Part shown: one piece after another, positions 27,801 to 36,600 of the stretch | How the letters are laid out: each line of letters opens with the position of its first letter | How positions within the stretch are numbered: position 1 is the stretch's first letter | Assembly (NCBI GenBank): GCA_030267565.1 | Contig: BRXU01000006.1 | Coordinates: forward strand, 3,646,001 to 3,710,000 | Source: Pleodorina starrii | Taxonomy: Eukaryota; Chlorophyta; Chlorophyceae; Chlamydomonadales; Volvocaceae | Direction: 5' to 3' | Length of the DNA stretch: 64,000 nt | Notes under the pieces: generated by a model | The model's input: the letters and a program-made list of their open reading frames with translations, nothing else | The model's database searches: none | What the model was told of the DNA's origin: nothing | Position numbers and translations under genes: made by a program

Positions 27801-28078
27801 AGGGAAACGATGCGAGGGCAATCATGCCATCCATCTGTGTTCTCCGTGTTAGTTGTATCCCTCGGCCAGCCTAACCGCCAACACAACCGACCCAACCGAT
27901 CCCAACCTCTCCAACCGCCGCAGGCGTGAGCACGCCCGTGAACGAGTTCATGAAGCAGCGCTTTGGCTACCGTTACGAGATGCGCTGGTGGGTCGTACTG
28001 ATCCTGCTGGCGTACGTGCTCGTCCTGCGTGTTGGATCCATTTTGGCGCTCAAATACTGGAACTTCCTGCGCCGCTGA
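7325..28078 (+). CDS. Full-size ABCG (PDR-type) transporter, NBD-TMD-NBD-TMD
   Basis: ATP-driven membrane exporter of the plant/fungal pleiotropic drug resistance type; the substrate cannot be inferred. Forty exons, all GT-AG with agreeing phases, give 1,672 aa: 7325-7576, 7728-7847, 8523-8693, 8981-9058, 9366-9428, 9618-9848, 10134-10184, 10757-10882, 11325-11372, 11792-11931, 14033-14169, 14615-14810, 15345-15403, 15591-15790, 16043-16087, 16294-16403, 16707-16779, 17130-17197, 17447-17526, 17833-17986, 18295-18413, 18732-18844, 19063-19134, 19892-20122, 20599-20663, 20844-20919, 21250-21517, 21777-21891, 22163-22265, 22541-22715, 23364-23500, 23798-23909, 24499-24602, 24998-25057, 25588-25712, 26049-26122, 26622-26707, 26964-27248, 27563-27704, 27924-28078. 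NBD1 has Walker [10 protein letters not shown] (about 158-166), signature [10 protein letters not shown] (about 350) and Walker B VVMLDE. NBD2 has GGSGAGKTT (about 1110), [10 protein letters not shown] and [12 protein letters not shown]. Hydrophobic segments fall in exons 15-22 and 35-40. Ala-rich (exon 12), Gln-rich (exon 24) and Gly-rich (exon 27) insertions make it longer than typical plant PDRs. Exon 24's acceptor is the least certain. Confidence 0.95.
8028..8125. repeat. (CA)n-rich microsatellite
   Basis: An imperfect CA/CGCA run in ABCG intron 2. Similar runs lie in other introns of this gene, such as 10104-10132, 20920-21095 (TG-rich) and 23125-23205. Confidence 0.85.
11417..11455 (+). 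repeat. Family A dispersed repeat, partial
   Basis: AAAGAAAAAATCGCAGCGGA followed by GAAGGAGACGGC lies just after exon 9 of the ABCG gene. A reverse-oriented fragment, CCGCTGCGGTATTTTCTTTC, lies downstream at about 11629-11648, after the next G-rich stretch. Confidence 0.55.
12312..14022. repeat. 48-bp pyrimidine minisatellite filling ABCG intron 10
   Basis: About 35 tandem units spaced 48 bp (some 50 or 52) built around CTCAACCCACCCTCCCCGCT and a CT-dinucleotide tail. The array is almost pure pyrimidine on the coding strand and ends a few bases before the acceptor of exon 11, so it doubles as a giant polypyrimidine tract. Because 48 is a multiple of three, it produces long open frames on both strands that are not genes. 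Confidence 0.95.
15171..15300. repeat. Family B dispersed repeat, inverted pair
   Basis: A forward copy (15171-15206, GGTTATCCACGGAAAGGCCG) and a reverse copy (15268-15300, TACGGACTCCGGCCTATACG) of the same element sit about 60 bp apart in ABCG intron 12, so the transcript could fold into a hairpin. Other copies are at 18101-18137, 18671-18702 (reverse) and 43589-43625. Confidence 0.65.
16407..16526. repeat. (GGGGA)n microsatellite
   Basis: About 24 units of GGGGA, with one slightly degenerate stretch near 16452-16470, start directly at the donor of ABCG exon 16. The run is G-quadruplex-capable on the coding strand. Confidence 0.9.
17527..17725. repeat. GGGTGGCT-type tandem repeat
   Basis: Irregular tandem units of GTGGCTGGCTGGGTGG and GTGGCTGACTGGGTGG follow the donor of ABCG exon 19. 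Confidence 0.8.
18101..18137 (+). repeat. Family B dispersed repeat
   Basis: GTTCCACGTATAGGCCAGAG in ABCG intron 20 matches the copy at 43589-43625. A family A fragment (TCGCTGCGGTCTTCTC) lies near the 3' end of the same intron at about 18252-18267. Confidence 0.6.
18671..18702 (-). repeat. Family B dispersed repeat, reverse
   Basis: ACTCCGTCCTATGCGTGGAT in ABCG intron 21 is the reverse orientation of the family B core. Confidence 0.5.
19475..19735. repeat. 36-bp minisatellite with telomere-like units
   Basis: About six near-identical 36-bp units built from CTCTAAACCCCCCAACTAAC and CCAAACTAACCCGC lie in ABCG intron 23, followed by degenerate copies up to about 19865. The units contain the CCCTAAAC-like telomere motif. 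Confidence 0.9.
22663..22734 (+). repeat. Direct repeat, copy 1: end of NBD2 Walker B exon plus donor
   Basis: The last 53 bases of ABCG exon 30 (encoding [18 protein letters not shown]) and the first 19 bases of its intron. The same 72-bp segment recurs at 22806-22877. Confidence 0.95.
22806..22877 (+). repeat. Direct repeat, copy 2: intronic duplicate of the Walker B exon end
   Basis: This segment is identical to 22663-22734 except for two bases, both synonymous in the exon frame. It retains the GTACGTGCG donor. The offset of 143 bp is not a multiple of three, so using the second donor would shift the frame. A TTGG tandem repeat (about 22756-22790) and a G-run separate the copies, and no convincing acceptor precedes copy 2. 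Confidence 0.9.
22923..22972. repeat. (GGGT)n microsatellite
   Basis: About ten TGGG/GGGT units in ABCG intron 30. Confidence 0.85.
23977..24063 (+). repeat. Family A dispersed repeat, near full length
   Basis: Runs from GGTAAAAAGAAAATACCGCA to AATACTTACCGAACATACCT in ABCG intron 32. It is the best single copy outside the 32.7-33.0 kb array. Confidence 0.85.
24188..24283. repeat. Two-copy direct repeat
   Basis: Two tandem copies of a segment containing TCGAAGGGGTAATGTACCCG and ATATGGACTCAA in ABCG intron 32. The first copy has an extra short insertion. Confidence 0.7.
25271..25484. repeat. 30-bp minisatellite in ABCG intron 34
   Basis: Seven almost perfect 30-bp units containing CTCGTCCTGCTCGTCCTCTA. 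Ten codons per unit gives repetitive open frames on both strands, which are not genes. Confidence 0.95.
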
Positions 28079-30635
28079 GGGGTCAGAAGGAGGTCAGCAG
28101 GAGGATGATGGGGGGAGGGCGGCACGGGGGGCAATTAAAACGGCCCGGGACGGCGGCACGGGGGGTTGGGGAGGAGGAGGAGGTTGAGGTTGGGTTAGGC
28201 GGAGTTGGTAGGGAGGTACGGCAATGGACTGGGCCCCTCTGTGCCGACGGAGATGGAGGTGGAAGGGCGGTGCTAGGAGGAGGGGGTGGAGGAGGGAGGG
28301 AGGAAGGAGGGAGGGAGGGACGGGGTGGCGGGTGGCGCGCGGAGGGTGGAGGGGAGGCGGGGAACAGAGGAGGGATGTGGGAGGGTTCTGCGTCGCTGAG
28401 GAGGAGGAGGAGGAGGAGGTGGAGGAGGGAGGAGGAGGGCGGAAGAGGCGAGGAGGGCGAGCAACGTGCATACGAGCATACCCTATCACAGCCAAGGGAG
28501 GATGCACACGACTCGTCTCGTGGGACCGGGGCGGCGCCGGCCGCGGCGTGCACATGCCAGCCGCACCCTTCATAAGCAGCAGCAGCAGCAGCCTTCATAA
28601 GCGACAGCCTTCCAGCAGAAGCCGCGTTGGATGAATTAGTCACGATTTGGGCAGTTGTGGGAGTTGCGGAGCGGCTTGGATGGAACATGCAAGAGCTTAT
28701 GGCAAGAGCTTATCGTTCACTTTCGCAGGATCCCCCTCGATTATACTGTGTACGGATTGCTCGTACGGCATCTAGCGCTGTCGCTGACTCGACTATTGGC
28801 TTTGCTCGCGCCTCTCGCGCGGTCTTTGTGTAGTTTGTGACATGATTGGTTGTTGTTGTGACCCAACGCGGCACCCACCAGCACCACTCATCATCAGTCA
28901 CCGACTGACCGACAGAAGGTGTGCGCATTGCGACAGAGCCGACCCTGCGATACCCCGTGCGGCAGCCACCGCCCCGTCGTACGTTTGTCGTACGTTTCGT
29001 TTGTCGTACAGTACGTGCTGCGGGGCCCCACTAGATTCATGCTATGTGTCGTTTTATTTACGGCCGACCCAAATCATCGCCCGATCGCCGGTGGGTGCAC
29101 CGCACCGCACCTGAGCACCGCACCTGAGCACACACAGCTGGGAAGATGTCGAAGTCCCAGCCGGAAGACAAAGGAGCAGTTTTACAGTGGACCCAAAACG
29201 AAGGATGCTGGTGACGCAAGCTGGCGAAGGTCTGGCCTGGCTCGCCAGAAGTTGACCTGCAAAAAGTGGGGAAGGGGGTCGTAGCGCCGGTCATAGCGGG
29301 GTGCATGGCATGCGGGGAGATGGCACTTTGTCGTCCTTTCCTTGTTGTTGTTTCAGAATCGGCAGGCTGATGGCACCAGGAAGGCAGACCCCAGGGCGGC
29401 AAAACGGGGACCAGGCGAGTGATTTGTGGGTTGGGGCTGGCGGCTTTCGCCTGCCGATATCCACCTGGTCGGGGGCTGGGCGTCGGCGGCGGCTGTCGTT
29501 GATGAAGTGGCCAGGAATTTGCAAGCGTAACGTCAGGGCTAGCCAGCCTCAACGTGCGCATAAATAGGATTGTAATGCGCACTGCTTCGCAGCCTTCGAG
29601 AAACTTTTGTGTTTTGTCCGCCGGGCGTACAGCGGCTTTTCCGTTGGGGGTGCCGCTGCGCACGGGAGCGCAAAAAGCAAGCGCGTTTGCCGTTCTAAGG
29701 AAAAAAAATCCTGACCGGTTCTCACCGTCTCTGGCTGTCCCGGGATCAAGTCGCAGGCAAAAAGTCGTCTTCGGACTGTTGGAAAACGCGGTTCGATCAC
29801 GAAATAATTCTACATGTAATGTGGCTCTAATGGCGCCCAAATTTTAGCACTTGAGTAGTTTCAGGCGTAGATTGTCCAGACCTGCAGACTACAAGAAGGG
29901 GTACGTGAACCCTATGAACCCCTCTTGGTTTGCCACCCTGGGCCACCCTGGGCCTCCCTGGGCCACCGCCCAGTGCTCACATCATCGTGTCGACGCCTTG
30001 GGGGTGGACGAGGCGCAATTTCGCAGTCCTGAACACACTAATTTGGGCCGGGACAGGCCCTACCCTTGCAGAGCTTATGGGCAAAGCCGGAGACCGGGTC
30101 CGTATCAGATACGGGCTCGTCTAAAACAAGTAGAGTTTCCGCTCGTTCGAACCTTTAGTCGCAAGCGAAAACATCTGCCACATCGTCTTGAACTCCTAAC
30201 TGTGCATTATGGACTCTCATCTCAACCTAGCCCTCCCGCGTGCAGTACAGCGGAGCCAAATCTCTTACTAACAACTTTCGGCGTCAGCCCCTCCCGCAGC
30301 CTTACCGTCCAACTATAAGCCGAGATATTGTTAGAGCACCCCGAATAAACCACCTAGCACTCCTGCCAAATAGCTTGGAAGCTTCACGTACGATATGGCC
30401 TTGGTCCTAGCTGCACCTCGCCTTGGCTCTTGGAATGTGTGAACTAGTGACATAACGAACTCTGCACCTGGCAAAAACACAAGACATGCTCACCCTTCGT
30501 GCCCAGAACTTGTCCCGGACGCCTAGGACCGCTATATACCGCTCTTTGGTATGATACCCCCCTTCGAAGCATATTTAAGGGCCTTGCTATGGACTGGCAT
30601 CACTGAACCTGTAGTCTGCGGAGCTGAGCGGGGAG
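28079..30635. other. Intergenic region between ABCG 3' end and kinase 5' end
   Basis: This holds the 3' UTR of the transporter and the promoter of the kinase gene. Two TGTAA motifs, the volvocine-type poly(A) signal, occur at 29571-29575 and 29815-29819; either would imply a long 3' UTR, so assignment is weak. GTCGTAC-rich DNA lies at 28976-29013. Long open frames on the minus strand here match no family I recognise. Confidence 0.6.
30533..30538 (+). promoter_or_regulatory. Possible TATA box of the receptor-kinase gene
   Basis: TATATA lies about 98 bp upstream of the ATG at 30636, in a short AT-richer patch. This is position and composition only; there is no transcript evidence. Confidence 0.3.
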
Positions 30636-33600
30636 ATGAGTCAACTTCTTGCCCAGCGGAGGCGCCGGGCGGGGGCACCCCTCGCAGTGTTTAATGTTGC
30701 AATCTACGTGATATTTGCCAGCACCCTGGGCTATGGGCTGGGCGTCAAGCCAGCGGCAGCTGACCCGGTGACTGGACCATGTCAGTGCCGCGCGCTGAAT
30801 TCAACTACCGAGCAGTGGAACAGTAACAGCACATGCGTCCTGGCGGGCTGCACGGTGCAGCTGTCGAATAAACCGGACCGGTTGTCGCTCGCAAGCGGCC
30901 TTCGCACATGGTTACCCACAAACCTCTCGTTATCGGTTAACTCGCCCTTGCTGTTAACGGACGTCACGTTGGCCTTGTCGTCCTGTGCGGCGCTCTGGGC
31001 CTTGCAAGCCGAGGCTTGTACCTTTCGCGTGTCGGCGTCATGGCCGAACGCCTGGCTCCAGGTGCGCTGTGGCTGGGGCATAACCGAGATGAAGATTGCA
31101 GCTAAAGCATCTCACCATCAGAATGGGCGTAACCTACTCGTTATCTGCACCCAGCGTAACTCTTCAGGTGCTCATGGGCGCTGCGGCACTACCCCCATCG
31201 TTATTGCGCTGGCGTAGCCACCTCCCGCGACCGTAGCCAATCCAACCCTCCAACCCTTCCCCCCGCCTCCACCTCTCCCCAACTCCCGCCTGCGGCTCCC
31301 CTCCATCAGGATACCCCCCCCCCCCCCTGTCCCTCCTCTCCCCCTCGCGCCTCCCCGCACCTCCCCCCTCCGCCTCCACTCCCTCCCCTCTGCCCCTTCC
31401 CAGGCCGGCCGCGGTTTCCTCTTCTTCCCGCTGCTCGCCAGCCCCGCCACCACCGCCCAGCGCCTGAACGTCACCTGCCCGCCCGAAGATTGGGCGGCCC
31501 TGGAGGCCGCGGCGCCGCTACTGCCCTGCGGCACCGCCACCGTCACCAACAGCACTGACCTCGTGGCCGCGCTCAACAGCCTGCAGATCACTCACCGGCG
31601 CGTCCTCATCACCCTTGCCGCCAACATCTCCTTGCCCGCTGACGGCACCGCCGCCGTCACCGGCATCGCCGTCGGCAACGACACCGATCTGGAGCCACTG
31701 GCGGAGATCTATCGGAACGTCACGCTGGTGGGTCTCGGAGCCCCGGCCGCCGTCGGCGCCGTCGGCACCCCCGGCGTCGGCAGCAGCGTCGGCGTCAACT
31801 GCACTGGCGGCGGCGTCGGCGCATGCCAGCAGCAGCCCACGGAACTGAACCTGTCCAGCCGCCGACATGCGTTTGTGCTGCGCCAGCCTGCCTCGTCGGC
31901 ATCGTCGTCGGCGGATGGCGGTGGCGGCAGCGTTGGCGATCGCGTCGTGATGACGCTAGCTGATATGGCCATTGTGAACGTGCCGGCGGGGCCGCGGTCC
32001 ACCTGGCCGACAGGTTTGCTGAGCAGCGATATGTGGCACATGGGATTGAACAGGTGCGTCTGGATGTGGCCTGTGTGTGTTTGTGTATGTGTGTGTTTGT
32101 GTGTGTGATTGACGTCGGGGAGTGCGCAACCCGCATACCTCAACACCGCTCAGAAAACGCGCCATGCGTCTGCCCATACGAGCCATACCGGTACCCACGG
32201 GTTCGTCCCTACCTTTCTCCCTTGATCACTCGTCGCCCCTCCCGTGTCCTTGGGCCGTCACGGCCCCCCCCCCGCCGTGCTCACACCCTCCCCTCACCGC
32301 CTCCCGCCTGCAACCGCCAACCACCAACCGCAGGAGCAAGGGCGCTCCCGTGCAGCTGATCCACCTCCGGATGGTACTGGTGCTGTCCGCGGGGCAGACT
32401 CGCTACTTCAGCTATTGGTGCGCGCGAGCATGGAGGGGTGGGCGAGAGCTAAGTACCGGTACCTGAAGGGGCGAACCCCGGGGGAAGGCGGGTGCAAACG
32501 GGAGGGGGTGGGCGAGAGCTAAGTACCGGTACCTGAAGGGGCGAACCCCGGGGGAAGGCGGGTGCAAACGGGAGGGGGTGGGCGAGAGCTAAGTACCGGT
32601 ACCTGAAGGGGCGAACCCCGGGGGAAGGCGGGTGCAAACGGGAGGGGGTGGGCGAGAGCTAAGTACCGGTACCTGAAGGGGCGAACCCCGGGGGAAGGCG
32701 GGTGCAAACGGGAGGGGGTGGGCGAGAGCTAAGTACCGGTACCGGAGGGGGTAAAAAGAAGATACCGCAGCGGAGACGGAGACGGCGTTTGCGAACGGAC
32801 CCGGAACCCAGCAATACTTACCTAACATACCTGTAACCCCGGGGGAAGGCGGGTGCAAACGGGGAGGGGGTGGGCGAGAGCTAAGTACCGGTACCGGAGG
32901 GGGTAAAAAGAAGATACCGCAGCGGAGACGGAGACGGCGTTTGCGAACGGACCCGGAACCCAGCAATACTTACCTAACATACCTGTAACCCCGGGGGAAG
33001 GCGGGTGCAAACGGGGAGGGAGCGAGCGCGACCCGGTGCGAAACTGGCGAAACCATGCCACCAAGTTTACAGGCGGGTGGGCCGATGGAGGTGGTCGGGT
33101 GCTGTCTGTGCGGCTGTGTGTGTGTGGTTGCTGCTGCGGGGCCCCGAGCGTGACTGGTTACCGTTGGTTTGGTTGTTGGTTGATTCCGTCGCTTCAGGTA
33201 CACCAAGGCGGTTTCCCTGGTGGAGGAGGAGAAGGCGCGGGCCGCCTGGATGCTGGATCTGGTGACTCCGCCGGTGCAGGTGGGGTGGGTGGGGTGGGTG
33301 GGTGGAGGGGGCAGTGGAGGGGTGCGGGTTGGATGAGTGGGGCGGGGTAGGCGGCCATGACAGGCAATAGTGTCAAGAAGACACCACAGCGGAGGGACGG
33401 ATGCAGCGTCAGCGAACGGACCCGCGGCGGGGGGTGGGGGAAGATGGGCAGGAAATAGGGGGACGGAGAGGGACACAGGCGGGGGTGGGGGGCGGGAAGA
33501 GGGACCAGCTGCCCACAGGGCCCCGGCCCCCTGCCTGGACGATCACGCTCTATCCCCCCCTCCTCCCTCCCCCCTCCTGCCTTGGTCAACAACGTCCGCA

Positions 33601-36600
33601 GTGTCTCAAAGGCGCATATCCACTCCCTGACCCCCCTCCTCCCTTCTGCTTTCAGTTTCTGGCCCCCGAGGACGGCAGCTCCATGCAATTGGGACTTACG
33701 GGCTCCTTCCTGGAGAAGTACAACGTGGTCGGCACAGCGGTGCCGCTGCTGACCACACCGCGAGAGCCGCTCGTGGACCTGTGGTCCGTGGACGACCCGC
33801 CCGCGCCGCCCAGCGCCATCGGCTTTGTGTGCAACGCGGCGGAGCTGCTCCACGAGCTCAACGGCGCCTGGACCAGTCCGCGCGTGCTGGTGATGCTGGC
33901 AAATATCACGCTGGACGAGGCCACGTGGCCCACGGTAAGTAGTACGACAGTGTACGACCATGTACGACAGTAGGGATCGTATCGTGAGTTCGGGGATCTT
34001 TTTTGCATGTTGCATGTTTCGGGGGGAGGGGGGAGCGCTGCCTCTTCCTTTCCCCCGGCCTCCTGTGCCCTACCGCCTGTCCCACCGCCTGTTTTGTTTA
34101 CCTTTTCCCCGCGCTACTCCCTCCCTCAAAACTCCCTCCCTCCCGCTCCGCCCCCCTCGCCTTCCCTTCCTCGCCACTGCTCCATCGCTGTGTTTCGTCT
34201 TCATTTCCCCTTTCCCCTCCCTCCCCGCCCCGCCCTCCCCGCCCTCCCCGCCCTGCCCTCCCTCCCCGCCCTCCCCTCCCTCCCCTTCCCGCATCTGCAG
34301 GAGCACATCCAGCTAGCCACCGCCATGACCATCTCCGGCCCCGGCCCCGCCTCCTCCGCCTCCTTCAACCCCTACCCCCCCACCCACCCCACACGGGACA
34401 TCCGCGGTCTGCACCTGGCGCGCGCCCCGCCCGACATGGCGCTCTCGCTCCGAAACCTGCGCGTGTACAACAACTCGGTGCCCATCTCCTGGGCGCTGCC
34501 CAACGCGCCGCAGTCACTGCCGGGCGTGTCCGCCTACGAGCCGTGGCGGACCAGGTGGGTGACACACACCAGGTGTGGACCGTTGAGATTATAAACCCCG
34601 GTCATGCAACGGTCATGCAACGGTCATGCAACGGTCATGCAACGGTCATGCAACGGAGGCGATGTGGGTCGGCAGGAGACGGGCGAGCGGGGGGATGGGG
34701 CAGCCGGCGTGCTGGCCTCCCCTTCCCTTCCCCCGCCCTCGTCCTGCGGCGCCTCCTTTGATTACCCCCCGCCTCCGCTGCGTCCTGTACCGTCCCGCCC
34801 CGCGCCCCCTCCTGTTGCCATGCCGCCCCAATCCCGATCCCGGCCTCCGGCCCCAACCCCGGCCCCCGGTCCCGGTCCCGCCCCCTTCAGGTGCCTGCCC
34901 GGTTCCCTGGACGACTCGCAGTCCAAATATGCGTTGCACGGCTGCCTGGTGGAGGTTCCGCCAGTCGTCTTTACGCTGCTCCAAATCTACAACAACCTGC
35001 CCTGCAACCCGGGCTCCGGAGCCGACGCCGCCGCCGCCGCCGCACGCAACTGCACCAGCGCCGCCGCCAGCGCCGCGGCCGCCGCGGCGCGCTTTCCTTA
35101 CCTGCCGGCGGAGTTGGGCAACACGTTTGACCGAATATTCCGAGCCAGCGGCAAATTCACGGTGGGTCGGGACGGGGGCTGGGACCACAACAACAACGAC
35201 AACAACCACCCCAACAACCCTAACAACAACAACCCCAACAACCCCAACCCCAACAACAACAAGGACCGCTTGTTGACGCAGGTGACGCAGCCGGACGCCG
35301 AGAGCATCCTCTTCCGTTCCAACATGTTGACCACTCTGGAGATGAACAACACCTTCTTTAAACTCATCCCGGAGCCTACTGCTGCTGCCGCTGCTGCTGC
35401 TGCCAACCTCACCACCACAACCACCACAACCACCACTGCCGGGAACGGCTCACGAACGGGCGCCTCGCCTGTGCCCTTTCCAACGTCTTGCAGCCTGCAG
35501 GCTCGTAGGTTTCTGGGGGTTGGGGGCGGGGACGGCGGCGGGGACGATGCGGCGTATGGAGGGGCGATGCGGCCTATGGGGCGGGGCCTGCGTGCCGGGG
35601 CGTGGGGGGATGCGGTGGCCGCCATCATCCGCTGGCCTCCTGCCAAAGGACCCTACGTATGTGGTTGGTCGCTGACCTTGTTGGTTGGTTTCGGAGGTGT
35701 AGCGGCGGCGCTAGATCAGGAAAGAGGGTGCGGTGTGGAGGGCGCGAGGCAGCGCAGGGGTAGGTCCTTGGTGTCCCTCCCCGGAGCGCCCAGCCGCCCG
35801 GTCGCCCGGTGTGCAAACAGCCGCTTCAGACTTTGCCCTTTTTCTTTCTTTCCCCGCAAAAACCCAGACCGGCCATGACTCATGATGAGTGTCTTGGCAT
35901 TGCTGTCGTAGCATTGACGGTGTTCAAATGTACCTATAACGGTTGCCGTGCTAACTCCTAACTGTCAACCGCCCTGCAGTCGTAACCATCCTCATGAGCG
36001 CGCCGAGCTCCAGGGCGATCGTGGCAACGGACAGCGCCGCCGCACCGACCCGCGGGTCGGCATCGGGTCCCATCGCCGTCATCAGCGGCGGGGTCGTGGG
36101 CGGCGTCGCGGCCAGCGTCGGCGCCGTCATCGCTGCCGTACTCGTCGTACGACATTTGGCTCAGCGGCGGCGGCGCGGAAAGGAGGCCCAGTTGCAGCAG
36201 GCCGACACAGAAAAAGCCGCAACCGCCGCGACTGCTCGGATGATGCAGCCGCCTGGCGCCGGCCCCAACGGCGGCGACGGGGCCGTCGGCGGCGGCGGCG
36301 GGGCCGGCGCCTCGGTATGGGCGTCCAGTGTCGTCGTCTCCACCTCGGCGAATGCTGCCGAGGGCGGCTCCAGCTTCCGGAGGGCAGCCAGCAGCTGCCT
36401 GGCTGCTGCCGCCGGCTGCACGGGAGCCGCCGCCGCCATCGGCGGCGATTGCGGCGACGGCAACGGCGCGGCCGCCGCCGCCGCCGGCGGCGGTGGCGGC
36501 GACGCCTGCGCTGGCGCTTTCAGGGACAGCGGCGGCGGCCGCAGCAATGGCGGGGGGATGGCGAGGCCTGCTGGCGCCGGCCCCGCTATTTACTTGGCGT

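Noticed and set aside
29058..29840. 260-codon minus-strand open frame between the ABCG and kinase genes
   Set aside because: No recognisable domain, no splice context and ordinary composition for a chance frame; left as intergenic.
31062..31217. Extension of kinase exon 1 to a later donor near 31169
   Set aside because: It would end in phase 2, which breaks the frame of exon 2 (AGRGFLFF); the donor at 31062 keeps phase 0.
35505..35650. Alternative longer kinase exon 8 reading on to a GTATGT donor near 35658
   Set aside because: It leaves phase 0, which does not fit the phase-1 entry into the membrane-spanning exon at 35980; the GTAGGT donor at 35505 does fit.
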